From: Ailurus styani | Taxonomy: Eukaryota > Chordata > Mammalia > Carnivora > Ailuridae | Direction: 5' to 3' | NCBI GenBank assembly: GCA_002007465.1 | Contig: LNAC01000274.1 | Location: 1,296,129 to 1,360,128, forward strand | DNA: 64,000 nt | Part shown: in pieces, positions 42,180-51,779 of the stretch | How positions within the stretch are numbered: the first letter of the stretch is position 1 | Layout: every line of letters begins with the position of its first letter | Position numbers and translations under genes: made by a program | Notes under the pieces: generated by a model | The model's database searches: none | Told to the model about the DNA's origin: nothing | Seen by the model: only the letters and a program-made list of their open reading frames with translations

Positions 42180-43885
42180 TCAGCTCCTTCTCTCCCTCCC
42201 CCTGCCTCTGACTTTCTTTCTTGAGGACAAGGGCTGCGGTAGGGCCCACATGCAGCACACGGCGCCTCGAAGCCCCTGTGTGTCCCTCTCAGCTGACCGG
42301 CTGTGTCAGGCCAGGGTCCGGATGAGGCAGGGTCTGCGGTCTCCCCTCCCCAAAACCTGCTGCAGTAGCAACGGGGGGTCCTGGTCTTTTTGTTTGCTTT
42401 CTTTCCCTGACATCGAGGAGTTGGCATTTCATACTGGGAGGACCCGGGACGGGGGGGCAAGGTCGCTGGACCTTTGCAGATGGGAATTCGGGGTCCGTCT
42501 GTGCCCTGGGCTCCAAATGCCTCCTTTGAAAGCAATAAGATTTTAAACCCAGCTGGATTTTCGGCCCATTTGAATCTGGAAAGCAGAGGCCATCAGATCA
42601 GTGAGCAGAGTTTCATGACACGTGACTATTGGCCGAGGACGCTGCTGGCCAGTGGGGGTTCCCTCCCCTCGGACCCCAGTGCGTCTGGACACAGCCTCCC
42701 CCAGCCGTGCCACTAGGCACATTGTGGAGCCACCGTGCTGGAAGGGGAGGACGCACCCAGGTCTCTGAGGGTGGGGAGAAGGTGGCTTCTGTGGAACCTG
42801 AGGAGTACATTTTCTGCCTACCCGGTCGCAGTGGCTGGAGCCAGACATGGTACAGAGTCTGGGGTGGCTCCTCAGAGCCTCTTCGATGAAGACCGTAGTG
42901 ATCCCGCCCCAGGGTTTGGAGGGAGAGACACATACCCACGGATCGGGCGGGCAGAGCTCACAGCCGCGGGGCTCAGTGTTTCTGTGTCGAAGGCTCTGTT
43001 GGCCTCCCACCCAGGGCGGCGAGCAGCTGTTCTCCGAGCCCGCCGAGCGCAGGAGGTGGGGAATGAACTCACAGCTCATGGTGAAGGTTTGGGACGCATC
43101 AGAGGAAGGGCTTTTCCTGGCAGCGAGGGTGGTTCAACATGGGAGAGGTTTGCCAAGAGAGGCACGGCATGGACGCTTCTGCTGGGAAGCATTTAAAAAT
43201 AGTGCCAGTTCTCGTCCCCGCGGACAAAGAGGGTCCTGCCTGGAGGCAGAAGGGACGGAACAAGGCTCGCAAGGCTGTGCTTCAGGCCGGAAGATCTGGG
43301 CGATCCTGGGCAGCGGGGCACGCAGGGCCCTGCCTGGTGCCGGGGCTGCGGGCCCCGTGATGGGCTGGGCGGCCAGCAGCGCCCTCCTCATCCTGCCAGG
43401 CCCTGGCCGTGGGGCTGGAGTCCGCGCTGGGGGGACGCGTGCGGGAGGGAATCCCAGGCGCGCCCTCCAGCGGCCACACGTGCCATGGTCAGGAAGGAAG
43501 CCCTCCACAGCCTTCAGGAAGCCGGCTGTGTCTCAGGAGCCGCTGGCCTCCCCGACGGCCCAGCACCACAGGGCGCCCCCCCGCCAGCCCAGGCTGCTCT
43601 CAGAGGGGACCCTCTCAGGGCCCACAGCGGGCAGATCCTCAGCGTTGTGCCCAGAAACTGGGCAGACGGGTCTGGGGCAATCACCGCTCTGCCGGGCCAG
43701 CCCGGGTTTGGCAGAGGGAGGCGGGCCGGTCCGGCTTTGATGCCAGGGAGAAGCCCCCTCCTGCTGCTCTTCCGCGCCCCCGCCGCACCCCCGCTCTCCT
43801 CTTTCCCTCTGCTGAGGGCCGCTGGGCCCCTGGGCTCCCTCCTTTCTTGGGTGACACGGTGTGACTTCTCTTCCTTCCTGGCTCC
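42180..43885. other. GC-rich unique DNA with a CpG-dense patch, no gene seen
   Basis: CpGs are moderately dense at about 43290-43600 (GGACGCGTGCGGG, CCAGGCGCGCCC), perhaps a weak CpG island. The 297-codon frame at 42847-43740 has no domain, is overlapped by other frames of similar length on both strands, and has Gly/Arg/Pro/Ala composition, so it is rejected. Confidence 0.45.
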
Positions 43886-43889
43886 AATA

Positions 43890-44155
43890 TGTCAAAACTT
43901 TGTGGCAGAAAAGAAATGCAGGGAAAACCATCTGGGAAGTAGGTCACCTAAAAACAACAACCTGACTATAACTGAATCCAGTCCTCACTGTGGGCCGATT
44001 CCGGAAGAGCCAACATCCAGCCGCGGCTTCCTCCCCCACGCCCCCCCTCCTTACACGGGAAATTTCAAAATGCAACTCTTGGCACAAATGTCTCCAATAA
44101 AACGCCATCAGGCAGAAAATGAAAACATCACGACGTTTGCCCTCAGACCGTGTCT
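43890..44155. promoter_or_regulatory. Candidate conserved element
   Basis: AT-richer, unique: CCAATATGTCAAAACTTTG, GTAGGTCACCTAAAAAC, GGGAAATTTCAAAATGC, CTCCAATAAAACGCC, GAAAATGAAAACATCACG. No repeat hallmark. Conservation is inferred. Confidence 0.3.
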
Positions 44156-44159
44156 TGAC

Positions 44160-45325
44160 TGATCCCCAGGAACACGGGGACACGGACGTGACGGCTGGGG
44201 GGATAAGCGGGCCTCCACTGTTGTCTGCTTCGCGCACCTCCCCGTCTCCTGTGTCGTCCGTGCTTCTGCTCCCGGATTCCGGCAGCCGAAGGGTGCTGTC
44301 CTCGGTCGGAGCTCTGGCTGATCCCCGTGCGCCTCCTTCCCTCCCTGTGGCTTCCTCGAGCCCAGGCGGTGTCTACGTGGCCGCCGGGTCCGCCGCTGAC
44401 ACCTGGGTCACCCCGATCCTCACCGCCGAGAGGAATTAGCTGGCATCCTTGCGTGGGCCCCGGCTGACCGACTTCGGGAGGTCCTGTCTACTCGTGGACT
44501 TTGCCGACAGCCGGCAAGGGGTCTACGGGATGAAGGCTGACCAGTGACCGACGTGCTGGAGGATTTCCCTTCCATGAGACTATCGTTTGCAAAAGAGGGG
44601 GGAGAAATGACATTTCTAGAAACGACAGCAGTAAGGGCAACTTCCATCCCTGGAACAATCCTGAAACCAACCACTAAAGACACAGAGGTTCGTGTCTGGT
44701 GTGACAACGGTCCTGCCTACATGAAGGGCAGATCTGGCCTCCTTCCCCGCCAAGAGGGCGGCCCATGTAGAGAGACGTCTCACCCTGGGACTCACCTCGG
44801 CCTTCTCAAAGACTGCGATTTTCTTCCTTAAGATTGCAATTCTACTATAGCAAGTGTCTAAACCGTCTACTGGTTATGTAAGAAGCAACAGTTCATAAGG
44901 AGTAGTCAGAGGTCAGGGACAGCTGGCCAATTTTCAGACAATCTTGGGTCTACCTTTTCAACCCCAGAAGACACAAATACTGTCCCCTCTAGGTGTCCAG
45001 GGGAGAAAAGTCCTCATTTCGAGAATGCCCCGTCACACACATTCACTTGCTTTCCACGCTGGCTCAGGACTTGATCGTCAGCAGAGCTGCGGGGTGGACC
45101 CGAACCACCAGCCCTCTGAACTGGAGCCCGGCGCGCTCACCCACACTCCCGAGCGAGCCCCGACCACCAGGCCTTCTTCCCCTGACTCCACAGCATCCTT
45201 GTTCTGAAGTTGGCAGTGGGCCTGGGCCAGGCCTCCAGCACCGTCTGCTGTCTTGACTACAGAATCAACAGGAACTTCCCTTATGGCCATTGCATTGGGA
45301 AATGAACATCGAAGATGTGATGCAT
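44160..45325. other. Unique DNA, no gene seen
   Basis: CpG-rich at 44170-44560. A mixed-composition stretch at 44560-44720 has a balanced frame (44544-44831, plus strand) but no splice signals or family resemblance, so it is not called. Confidence 0.4.
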
Positions 45326-45329
45326 TGGG

Positions 45330-45468
45330 TCTGGTTTGGTGGAAAGAGCACCGACTTTGGAACAGGAGTGACCCAGGTCTGCCTTACAGCCAGGCTGTGT
45401 GCTCACCACACAGGCTTTGACGGGACAGCCGGGAACCCCAGGTCTCTCTGCGTGACGGTGGCTGCAGT
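45330..45468 (+). mobile_element. MIR 5' fragment
   Basis: 'TGGAAAGAGCACCGACTTTG', 'GAACAGGAGTGACCCAGGTC', 'CAGCCAGGCTGTGTGCTCAC' match MIR '…GGTTAAGAGCACGGGCTCTGG…CCTGGGTTC…'. Confidence 0.65.
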
Positions 45469-45574
45469 GGGAGTGATGGGGGGCCGGAGGGGCCCAAGGA
45501 GGGGGGTGAAGGGAGGCACCCAGCCTCCAGCCGGTCTTCCCGAAGCGTCAGCTCCTTTCTTTCCTTTGAAGGAT

Positions 45575-45623
45575 GTGTGTGTGCTTTTGTGTGGGTGGGT
45601 GTTGGTGTGTTTGTGCAGAGCAG
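45575..45623 (+). repeat. TG-rich low-complexity tract
   Basis: GTGTGTGTGC followed by GTGTGGGTGGGTGTTGGTGT. Short and imperfect. Confidence 0.7.
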
Positions 45624-45633
45624 TTGGACAGCG

Positions 45634-45832
45634 AGGGTTGCCAAGTAAAAATACAGGGCACCTGGTTCAATTCTGATTTCAGATAAACCGTGAATAATCA
45701 GTAGTGTATGTCCTTCCCGAATATTACATGATACATGCTTACACTAAAAAATATAAAACATCATTTGCTGTTTATGTGAAATTTCCAATTCAGCCAAGCA
45801 TCCGGTGGCTCTCTGCTAAATCTGGCAAGCCT
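45634..45832 (+). mobile_element. MER53 foldback DNA transposon, second copy
   Basis: 'AGGGTTGCCAAGTAAAAATA', 'CAGGGCACCTGGTTCAATTC', 'GATTTCAGATAAACCGTGAA', centre near 45722, 'ACATGCTTACACTAAAAAAT', 'CAGCCAAGCATCCGGTGGC', 'CTGCTAAATCTGGCAAGCCT'. The palindromic layout and both termini match the 12.0-kb copy. The miR-1302-like arm has drifted further (about six differences in 21 positions). Confidence 0.75.
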
Positions 45833-45839
45833 AGCTGGG

Positions 45840-46685
45840 AGAGGGTTTGTTATTTCAGTTGTGAAGCTCGGCTGATGGAAGCAGGTGTGCAGGGACGCCG
45901 GCCACGGTGGCTTCGGGGGTGGAGGCTGCACACGGGGGAGCCCCAGGTTGTGAGGTCCAGCCCTCCAAGCCCTGCCTTGCTGCATCCCCTCTGGTTCCGT
46001 GCCTCCCGTCCCTTTCCGCTGCATTGGGCGGAACCGTGAGCCGGGGGCCGTCCTGGCTGGGAGCAAAGGAAGCAGCCACAGCCTTGGCCTGGTGGAGTTG
46101 CCCAGGCGGGCTGAGTCTGCACCGAGCTACACGGCACTGGCGAGAGCCTGCTCGCGGGCCTCCACCTATGCGCCGACCTGGGCGCGGGGCCGTGTTCTCG
46201 CGAAACCTCATCGATTTGTTTCACGGGTGACATTCGATCTTCCCGAAATGGGACCCAGCAGAGCTCAGAGCAGCTGCCTGACAACTGTGAACCCGGCCCA
46301 TGCCCTGTCCTCAGGAGCCCCGTGTACCTTCTCGGCCCAGCACCCCCAGTTCCGTCCCAGCCCCCCGAGCCTCCAGCACCGCTAAACTGGCCGTTCCGCT
46401 CGCCCTCTCAGCACCGTCCCCAGTCCTCTCCAGCGTTTCCTCAGCAGACTCCACCCCGGGCCCCCCAGCCTGCCCAGTGGGCGCCGTGGGCGCCTGCAGA
46501 CACCAGTGCGGGCAGCAGGGGCCACGCACGCTGGCAAAGGGAACTAGGAAGTGAGATCGCTTTCCTCCCCCAACGACCTCCCAGCTCTGCCAGCAGACCC
46601 ATCCCTTGCAGAGTGCATTGTTTTCAATCCAGTCTCGTTTTTATTGAAGTTTCCTCCAGGGTTAGCTCAGGAGACGTCTCCCCCT
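45840..46685. other. GC-rich unique DNA, no gene seen
   Basis: CpG content is raised at about 46140-46210. No repeat or exon recognised. Confidence 0.45.
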
Positions 46686-46689
46686 GGCC

Positions 46690-46945
46690 TCTTCCGAGTG
46701 GCCTTATTTACCAGAATCCCCTCACCGTGGCATTTAACATCCCCATTAACATTTCGTGCATCCTGCTCATCGCGCATGGGCCCTCAGAGACCTCCGGGGT
46801 GGCGGGCACACGGCAGCCCGCAGAAACGCCAGGCTTATTTTAATTGGTTTGAAACTGTCGCTGTCGACCACGGAGGGGTCCCTTTCCTTGAGTAATGACC
46901 TGGAATTTGATCACGCGGCTTTTATTAGCTTGTAACACGGAACGT
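46690..46945. promoter_or_regulatory. Candidate conserved element
   Basis: Unique, AT-richer: GGCATTTAACATCCCC, ATTAACATTTCGTGC, GGCTTATTTTAATTGGTTTG, CCTTGAGTAATGACC, TTTGATCACGCGGC and GGCTTTTATTAGC. A pattern of short AT-rich cores with retained CpGs is typical of conserved noncoding DNA. Confidence 0.35.
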
Positions 46946-46949
46946 GTGA

Positions 46950-47750
46950 CCATGCGAGATCAAAGCCAGAGCCAGGCACACATCTGCCCTCCGCGACATG
47001 CCGAGAAGGTGCGCCCGCCGCGCAGGGCCCGCGTCTGGGAGACAGTGCCGCCCCGTGGACGCCGGGTGGTGGCACTGGGGTGACATCGCCTGGAATGAGT
47101 TTCTGGCCAGGCAGGGTCCTGTCTCTGGCACCCCCGGAGACCCGCTGGGCGATACCTAGGAGTCAGCTGCCTGTGGCAGAACCGCAGTCCCATCAGCTGG
47201 GGGAAGGGAGAAGTGGGCTGATTCCTTGTCTGCTTGACGGTGTCTGCTTGACGATGTCTGCTTGCCAGGGGTGGGGAAAGCCGTCTCTGCTCCCAGAACT
47301 TCCTGGCGTACGACTCGGTGTGGGAAGCTTAGCTCGGAAGACCACTGCCCGGGGCCCCAGGGCACATGCCTTGCCCTTGTGTTTCGTCGTGCAGAGGAAT
47401 GTGAGAGCCCCTGAGTTGGGGGAGCACTAATAGTCTACAGTCTAGAACGTTCCAGTGCATGGTTCCCGCCCCACGCCCTGGCCCTCGTCGGGAAGGCAAG
47501 CGAGACCTCCCGTCTGCTCAGGCTGGTTGTTTGTAAGGAAAACCACCATGGGCAGAGGAAGAAACAATTCTAGACTCCTTCGTGGCCCTTTAAGTGGAGG
47601 GAGGGTGTCAAGGGACGATCTGGTTCCTTCCAGAATGGCGCTGCCCATGCACCTGCCGGCCCTCTGGCAGGACAGAGTGTGTAAGGACCGGGCTGCAGGC
47701 TGCCTGCCCCTCCTGTGTCGTCAGGGTCTCCGCTCCCTCGAGGGGCTTGC
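46950..47750. other. Unique DNA, no gene seen
   Basis: Includes a three-copy, 14-base tandem repeat at 47227-47268 (TGTCTGCTTGACGG-type). Nothing else recognised. Confidence 0.45.
47227..47268 (+). repeat. Three-copy 14-base tandem repeat
   Basis: TGTCTGCTTGACGG, TGTCTGCTTGACGA, TGTCTGCTTGCCAG: three copies in exact register. Confidence 0.9.
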
Positions 47751-47754
47751 AATC

Positions 47755-47880
47755 CAGCCATAGTCATCTCAAAGAAAATTTGGAGAATTTCGATAATTAA
47801 GGCAAAATATAATGAATATCTGTGTTCCTCCACCTGCAATCAAATGGTTAACACATAGCTATATTGCATTGTCCTTTTCA
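47755..47880. promoter_or_regulatory. Candidate conserved AT-rich element
   Basis: CGATAATTAAGGC with TAATTA at 47794-47799, AAATATAATGAATATC, GCAATCAAATGG, CATAGCTATATTGC and CATTGTCC (SOX-type). Non-repetitive and sharply bounded by GC-rich DNA. Confidence 0.4.
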
Positions 47881-47884
47881 AAAA

Positions 47885-50150
47885 GAAAGGAAGCAGGGAA
47901 GAGGTCAGGGCCCCTCTGACCCCTCCCAGCCTCACCTCTGCCCCCCCGACACGCACCAGGCATGGATCTGATGTCCGCTGCTTTGGTCCCTTAAAAAAGC
48001 ATTTATACACACGAGACCCTTAATAGTGACTAGATCGTTTCAAAGGGCACGTATGTGACACCTTTCTGGAAATTGCTTCGTTCGTTCAGCATTGAGTGTC
48101 CCTGGCTCCTCCCCGCTGACATGTATGTCTGTCATCCATTCCCTTTCTCTGCTGCGTGGAGGCCTGCCTTAGGAATCGGCCACTTTGTCTTCATCCGCCC
48201 TTTCCCTGATGGACCCTTGGTTGTTGGCAAAGCATTGATAACGCAGGGAATGGCACTGAGTGGGTCTTGGGGTCTGTCTCCTTGTACCCGGGAGACGTGT
48301 GTGCACCTGGCCGTGAGGGGCTGGGTCTCAGAAGGTTCCAGATCCAGGCCCCGGCTCTCTGACGCATCTGGACTTTCCCGTGTCGCCGCCGTCCTCACTG
48401 GCCCGGAGATTGCCACTTTGTCCACGTGTGTCCCCGTGGCACAGAAAGATGGCAGCTGGCCACGTGTGAATCCCCGGCTCCTGTGTGTCTTTCCTCTGTG
48501 TGCGGGCTGGACTCTCCTGCTCGGTGGGGCAGAAGGAGGGAGGGAGGGAGGAAACCATTCACCAGCGTTTGGACTTCCTTGTTGGGCCCCATTGCGTGGA
48601 CCCCGGTTCACAAGCGATTCTGACCCACAGGCTCCGTGGTGAAAGGCTGAGCAGCTGTGTTTGGGGCATGAGCCCTTGCTGCTCTCTGAGGCGCGCTGGC
48701 CATCTGAGCCCTCAGCCTGGCGTGGCGAGACTGGGGTCCCAGAGCCAATGTGGGGACACCGTCCTGGAAGAGGGGTGGAGGGCCCAGAGGAGACACACTG
48801 CCTCACCGCAGAGTCACACTTGGCCCGGGGGAGCTAGCTCCTGGAGCTGGGAGAACAGATAGGGGCGCCCCCTGGTCTGGGGGCATCTGCTGGCCTCAAG
48901 ACCCGGGCTCCTGTCCCCTCTCTGGCACTTGGCTGAACCAGCCCCGGGGGCGAGAACACCCACCTTACCCCCTTGACGATCCTGCCGCAGTGGCTCTGGA
49001 GGGCTTCCTGGGGCCGTGCAAGAAGGCCGAAGCCACAGAAGAGCTCCCAGTGCTGACGGGGAAGCCGAGTCTCCTGGTGGCTCACCGTCACAGGGGCAAA
49101 GACTGGGTGGCAGTCACAAGCCACCCTGTGCCACGTTCCCTGGGCTCAGGTCTGGGGTGTACCCGTGTGTAGTTGTTTGCCTCCAGGGTCACTGGACGAA
49201 GGTTCTGGGAGCCTTTATTGTCCTAAGCCCCGGCCCGGCCCTCCTGCTGCCCCCTCCCCAGGCGAGGCTGGAGCCCCAGCAGAGCACGCCCATCCTCGCC
49301 TGTGCTCCGACTCGGGCTCGAGGACCGGGCAGTGGCAGCAACTCAGTTTATTAAGCCAGTAAAAGCTCAAGTTCATGAGCTGAAGGGTTTCCTGGCTCAA
49401 GCCCAGTGAGCTACTCGGGACGGGCAGCATGTCCCAATCCCGGGAAGGGTCCTGTCCCCCGAGAGCCAGCTGCCACCTGCTCCTGCCCTCAAGGGGGTGG
49501 TTCAGCCCCCACCCGCCGCGCCCTGTCCCCGGCAGAGGAGCTTAGGCCGAGCCCTTTGGTGTCCTCACCACCCAGCCTGGACTCAGGATGCCGCCCACTC
49601 CGCCTTGTGCTCTTTACCACCGAGCGTCTCCAGTCCCCCTTCTTAGAGATCCGCTCGGTTCCGGTCTCCCTGCACGGCTCTCTCACACTCCTTCTTTGTC
49701 ACCGGGACTTTTCCCGGTGTGCCTAACTCCTGGGGGCTGCTTCGGCTCCGGGATGCGGCCCCACCTCACCGCACACAGAGAACCCTGTGTATCGATCCTG
49801 AAACTAGCAGTCACAGCACAGTGGTGCTGCGAACTGTGGCCTTTTGCTTTGCGGTTATTGAAACATCATGGGGACGGAGCAGCCGGCTGGGGGTGGGCAC
49901 GGGCCAGGGCACAGAGGACGGGGCGTGGAGACGACCGTCCTGCTGATGTCTGGGAGCGGGGCTGGATCGTGAAGTGTGAGCTGACACTAGCATCAGGCTG
50001 GGACTCGGGGCCAGTGCATCCTGGGCTCGGGACCCCGTAGTCGTTCCCCAGAGACGGCCGGCCCCTTGCTGCCTCCTCTGTCCCTTCTGTGCCATGGGAG
50101 GGCCCCGCTTCTCCAGAAGTACGAGAGAGAGAGGCCTCCAGAGAGGCCCC
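47885..50150. other. GC-rich unique DNA, no gene seen
   Basis: A GGGA tetranucleotide run lies at about 48533-48553. Frames of up to 224 codons (48132-48806 minus, overlapped by 48055-48642 plus) are compositional. No repeat family or exon recognised. Confidence 0.45.
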
Positions 50151-50154
50151 AGGG

Positions 50155-50325
50155 GTGCTGAGTCAGCCATGCTTCTCTGGAGAAACAGAAGCAGCAGGAG
50201 CCAGCGAGCTATGTACCGATCCACCTCTCTGTACCTGTAGCTACCTGTGGATGGAGAGACAGACAGATGACAGACGGATGGGTGGATGACGGATGGGTAG
50301 GTGAGGAAGGAATTGGCTGGTTCAG
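50155..50325 (+). mobile_element. Old dispersed repeat (family not named), with GATG-type tetranucleotide core
   Basis: 'TGCTTCTCTGGAGAAACAGA' at the left, a degenerate GATG/GACA tetranucleotide run (50250-50305), then 'GGAAGGAATTGGCT', matches a common mammalian repeat that begins 'TTCTCCAGAGAAACAGAACC', has a variable simple-repeat core, and continues 'AAGGAATTGGCTCA'. Confidence 0.6.
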
Positions 50326-50329
50326 GTTT

Positions 50330-50685
50330 TGATGAGCGAGCTTAAACGTCTAGATAAACTCTGCAAGGTCTGTACGGACTGCGGATCCTGGTCAGCCCCG
50401 CACCCCTGGACTCTGGCCCAGTGCTGAGGAGCCCCGATGGGTAATGGGGGTGATGCAGGCGACCTGTCCCCAACAAGGCTCTGTCAACTGCACCGGAGCG
50501 CTGGGGCCTGTGCAGGGAACAGGTGACACGGGCCATCCTGCCGTCCCTGTGCTCACTGCCAGCCAGGCCCCGTGGGCCATGGGCCCCTCCCTCAGGTCCC
50601 GGGCCGCGGTCCGACACTGTGCGTCTCCCCGCAGGATGGCTGCGAGTGGCTGGGAGCCTCGAGGTGTGAGCAGCGATGCTTTGTT
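50330..50685. other. Unique or decayed repeat DNA, no gene seen
   Basis: May be the rest of the old repeat just upstream, but similarity is too weak to claim. Confidence 0.35.
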
Positions 50686-50689
50686 ATAA

Positions 50690-50875
50690 CTTCTCCCAGC
50701 CCGATGCGCCCTCAGCTACAGCATTCAAAAGATGCCGTTCCCATGACACTCTGTCCTGTGATATTTTTAATCAAGAGTGCGGGAGAGCGTGCGTCTGATG
50801 CCCTCCAGATAGATATTCGGAGATCGAAAATGGTTTTGTTCTCGTGTTTTCTTTTCCACATGCAGCGTTAAGTCA
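50690..50875. promoter_or_regulatory. Candidate conserved element left of a CpG island
   Basis: CTGTGATATTTTTAATCAAG, CCAGATAGATATTCGG, GATCGAAAATGGTTTTG, GTTTTCTTTTCCACATGC. Unique and AT-rich, directly against CpG-dense DNA. Confidence 0.35.
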
Positions 50876-50889
50876 GAACGGCCAGAGGA

Positions 50890-51130
50890 AGATCCTGCCA
50901 GCCTTTCCCTTGAGCGGGTCCGCGGGCCCCTCCGGCCGGGAACCTGTCCCGGGAGCTGTCCGTCAGCAAACAGGTGCGTGCCCTTTCTCGTCGCACTTCC
51001 TGCTCCCCCGGAGCTGGTTCCTGGATCCGGGCTTCTCGGGGCCGGGCTGGGGGGCGCGGGGGCCGGGGGCGGCTCCCAGCCGAGGGCTGCAGTGTCGGCG
51101 ATGTGGTGGCGCGGCGTGGTCTGGGGGAGC
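50890..51130. promoter_or_regulatory. CpG island
   Basis: By eye about 27 CpGs in 240 bases (GGTCCGCGGGCCCC, CTCCGGCCGGG, GATGTGGTGGCGCGGCG). Flanked on both sides by AT-rich candidate elements. No start site can be assigned. Confidence 0.55.
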
Positions 51131-51189
51131 CGTGGTTGGTAGAGAGGAGGGCCTTCACCTCCCCACGCTGCTGGGTTCCTAAACCCTTC

Positions 51190-51385
51190 CGTGTTTTTCA
51201 CCTGCCCTTACTCAGTCCCATCACTAAAATGCAAATCAGCGAATGTATAATAGATAATTAATAGACTGATCAGCCAGCAAGGGAGGTAAGTAGATAAATA
51301 ATTTTAATCATCCTTGGGTTGCCCATAAATTCCCTCACTGCCTTTTTATTAAACTCTCTGTTTACAGGAGTCATTCATGTTGCAT
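51190..51385. promoter_or_regulatory. Candidate conserved enhancer-like element right of the CpG island
   Basis: Octamer ATGCAAAT at 51229-51236, TAATTA at 51255-51260 inside AGATAATTAATAG, AATAATTTTAATCATCC, GCCCATAAATTCCC and TTTTTATTAAACTC. Densest clustering of POU and homeodomain-type motifs in the window. No transposon hallmark. Confidence 0.45.
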
Positions 51386-51389
51386 GCCA

Positions 51390-51770
51390 TTCTGCAAATC
51401 CCTTCCTTGGCGTCTCCCCTCAGGCCTGACCTGGACTGGAGGCTCCGTGTGACAGCCAGGTCCCTCCCCAGCAGGGCCCAGCTCTGGCACAGGTTTCCAG
51501 AAACCCTGCCCAAGGAATAGAGATGGGGGCTGCAGGGCAGACGGCGCTCAGCTCCCCGAGGCCCGCCCTCTGCTCCCCAGTGTGGCCGCAGCCTATGTTT
51601 AGACAGACTCAGAAACCTTTATTATGCTTGGCACCTGTGCTGTAGGTATGAGCTCATTCTCCTCCCCAGGGATGGCCTCCACCTATTAATAGCCTTGGCT
51701 GAGGCTTCCTCGGGGCTCCGAATGCCAAGAGAGAAAGTGGGTTAATAAATATAAAAGAAAACTCCCGTAA
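51390..51770. other. Unique DNA with minor AT-rich patches
   Basis: CCTTTATTATGCTTGG, CCTATTAATAGCC and GGTTAATAAATATAAAAG may extend the regulatory-like zone. No gene or repeat recognised. Confidence 0.4.
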
Positions 51771-51779
51771 GAGGGCCTG

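Noticed and set aside
42847..43740. 297-codon open frame, plus strand
   Set aside because: Gly/Arg/Pro/Ala-rich, no family resemblance, competing frames of similar length in the same DNA.
43485..44162. Plus-strand frame of 225 codons including a balanced C-terminal part
   Set aside because: The balanced part coincides with an AT-rich candidate noncoding element; no splice signals, no family.
44544..44831. Plus-strand 95-codon frame with ordinary amino-acid composition
   Set aside because: No splice sites, no homologous family recognised, Met context unremarkable.
48132..48806. 224-codon open frame, minus strand
   Set aside because: Compositional; overlapped by a 195-codon plus-strand frame; no splice or start context.
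48868..48885. GGGGCGCCCCCTGG as a CTCF site
   Set aside because: The core shares GGGGGCGCC on the reverse strand but does not fit the rest of the consensus.
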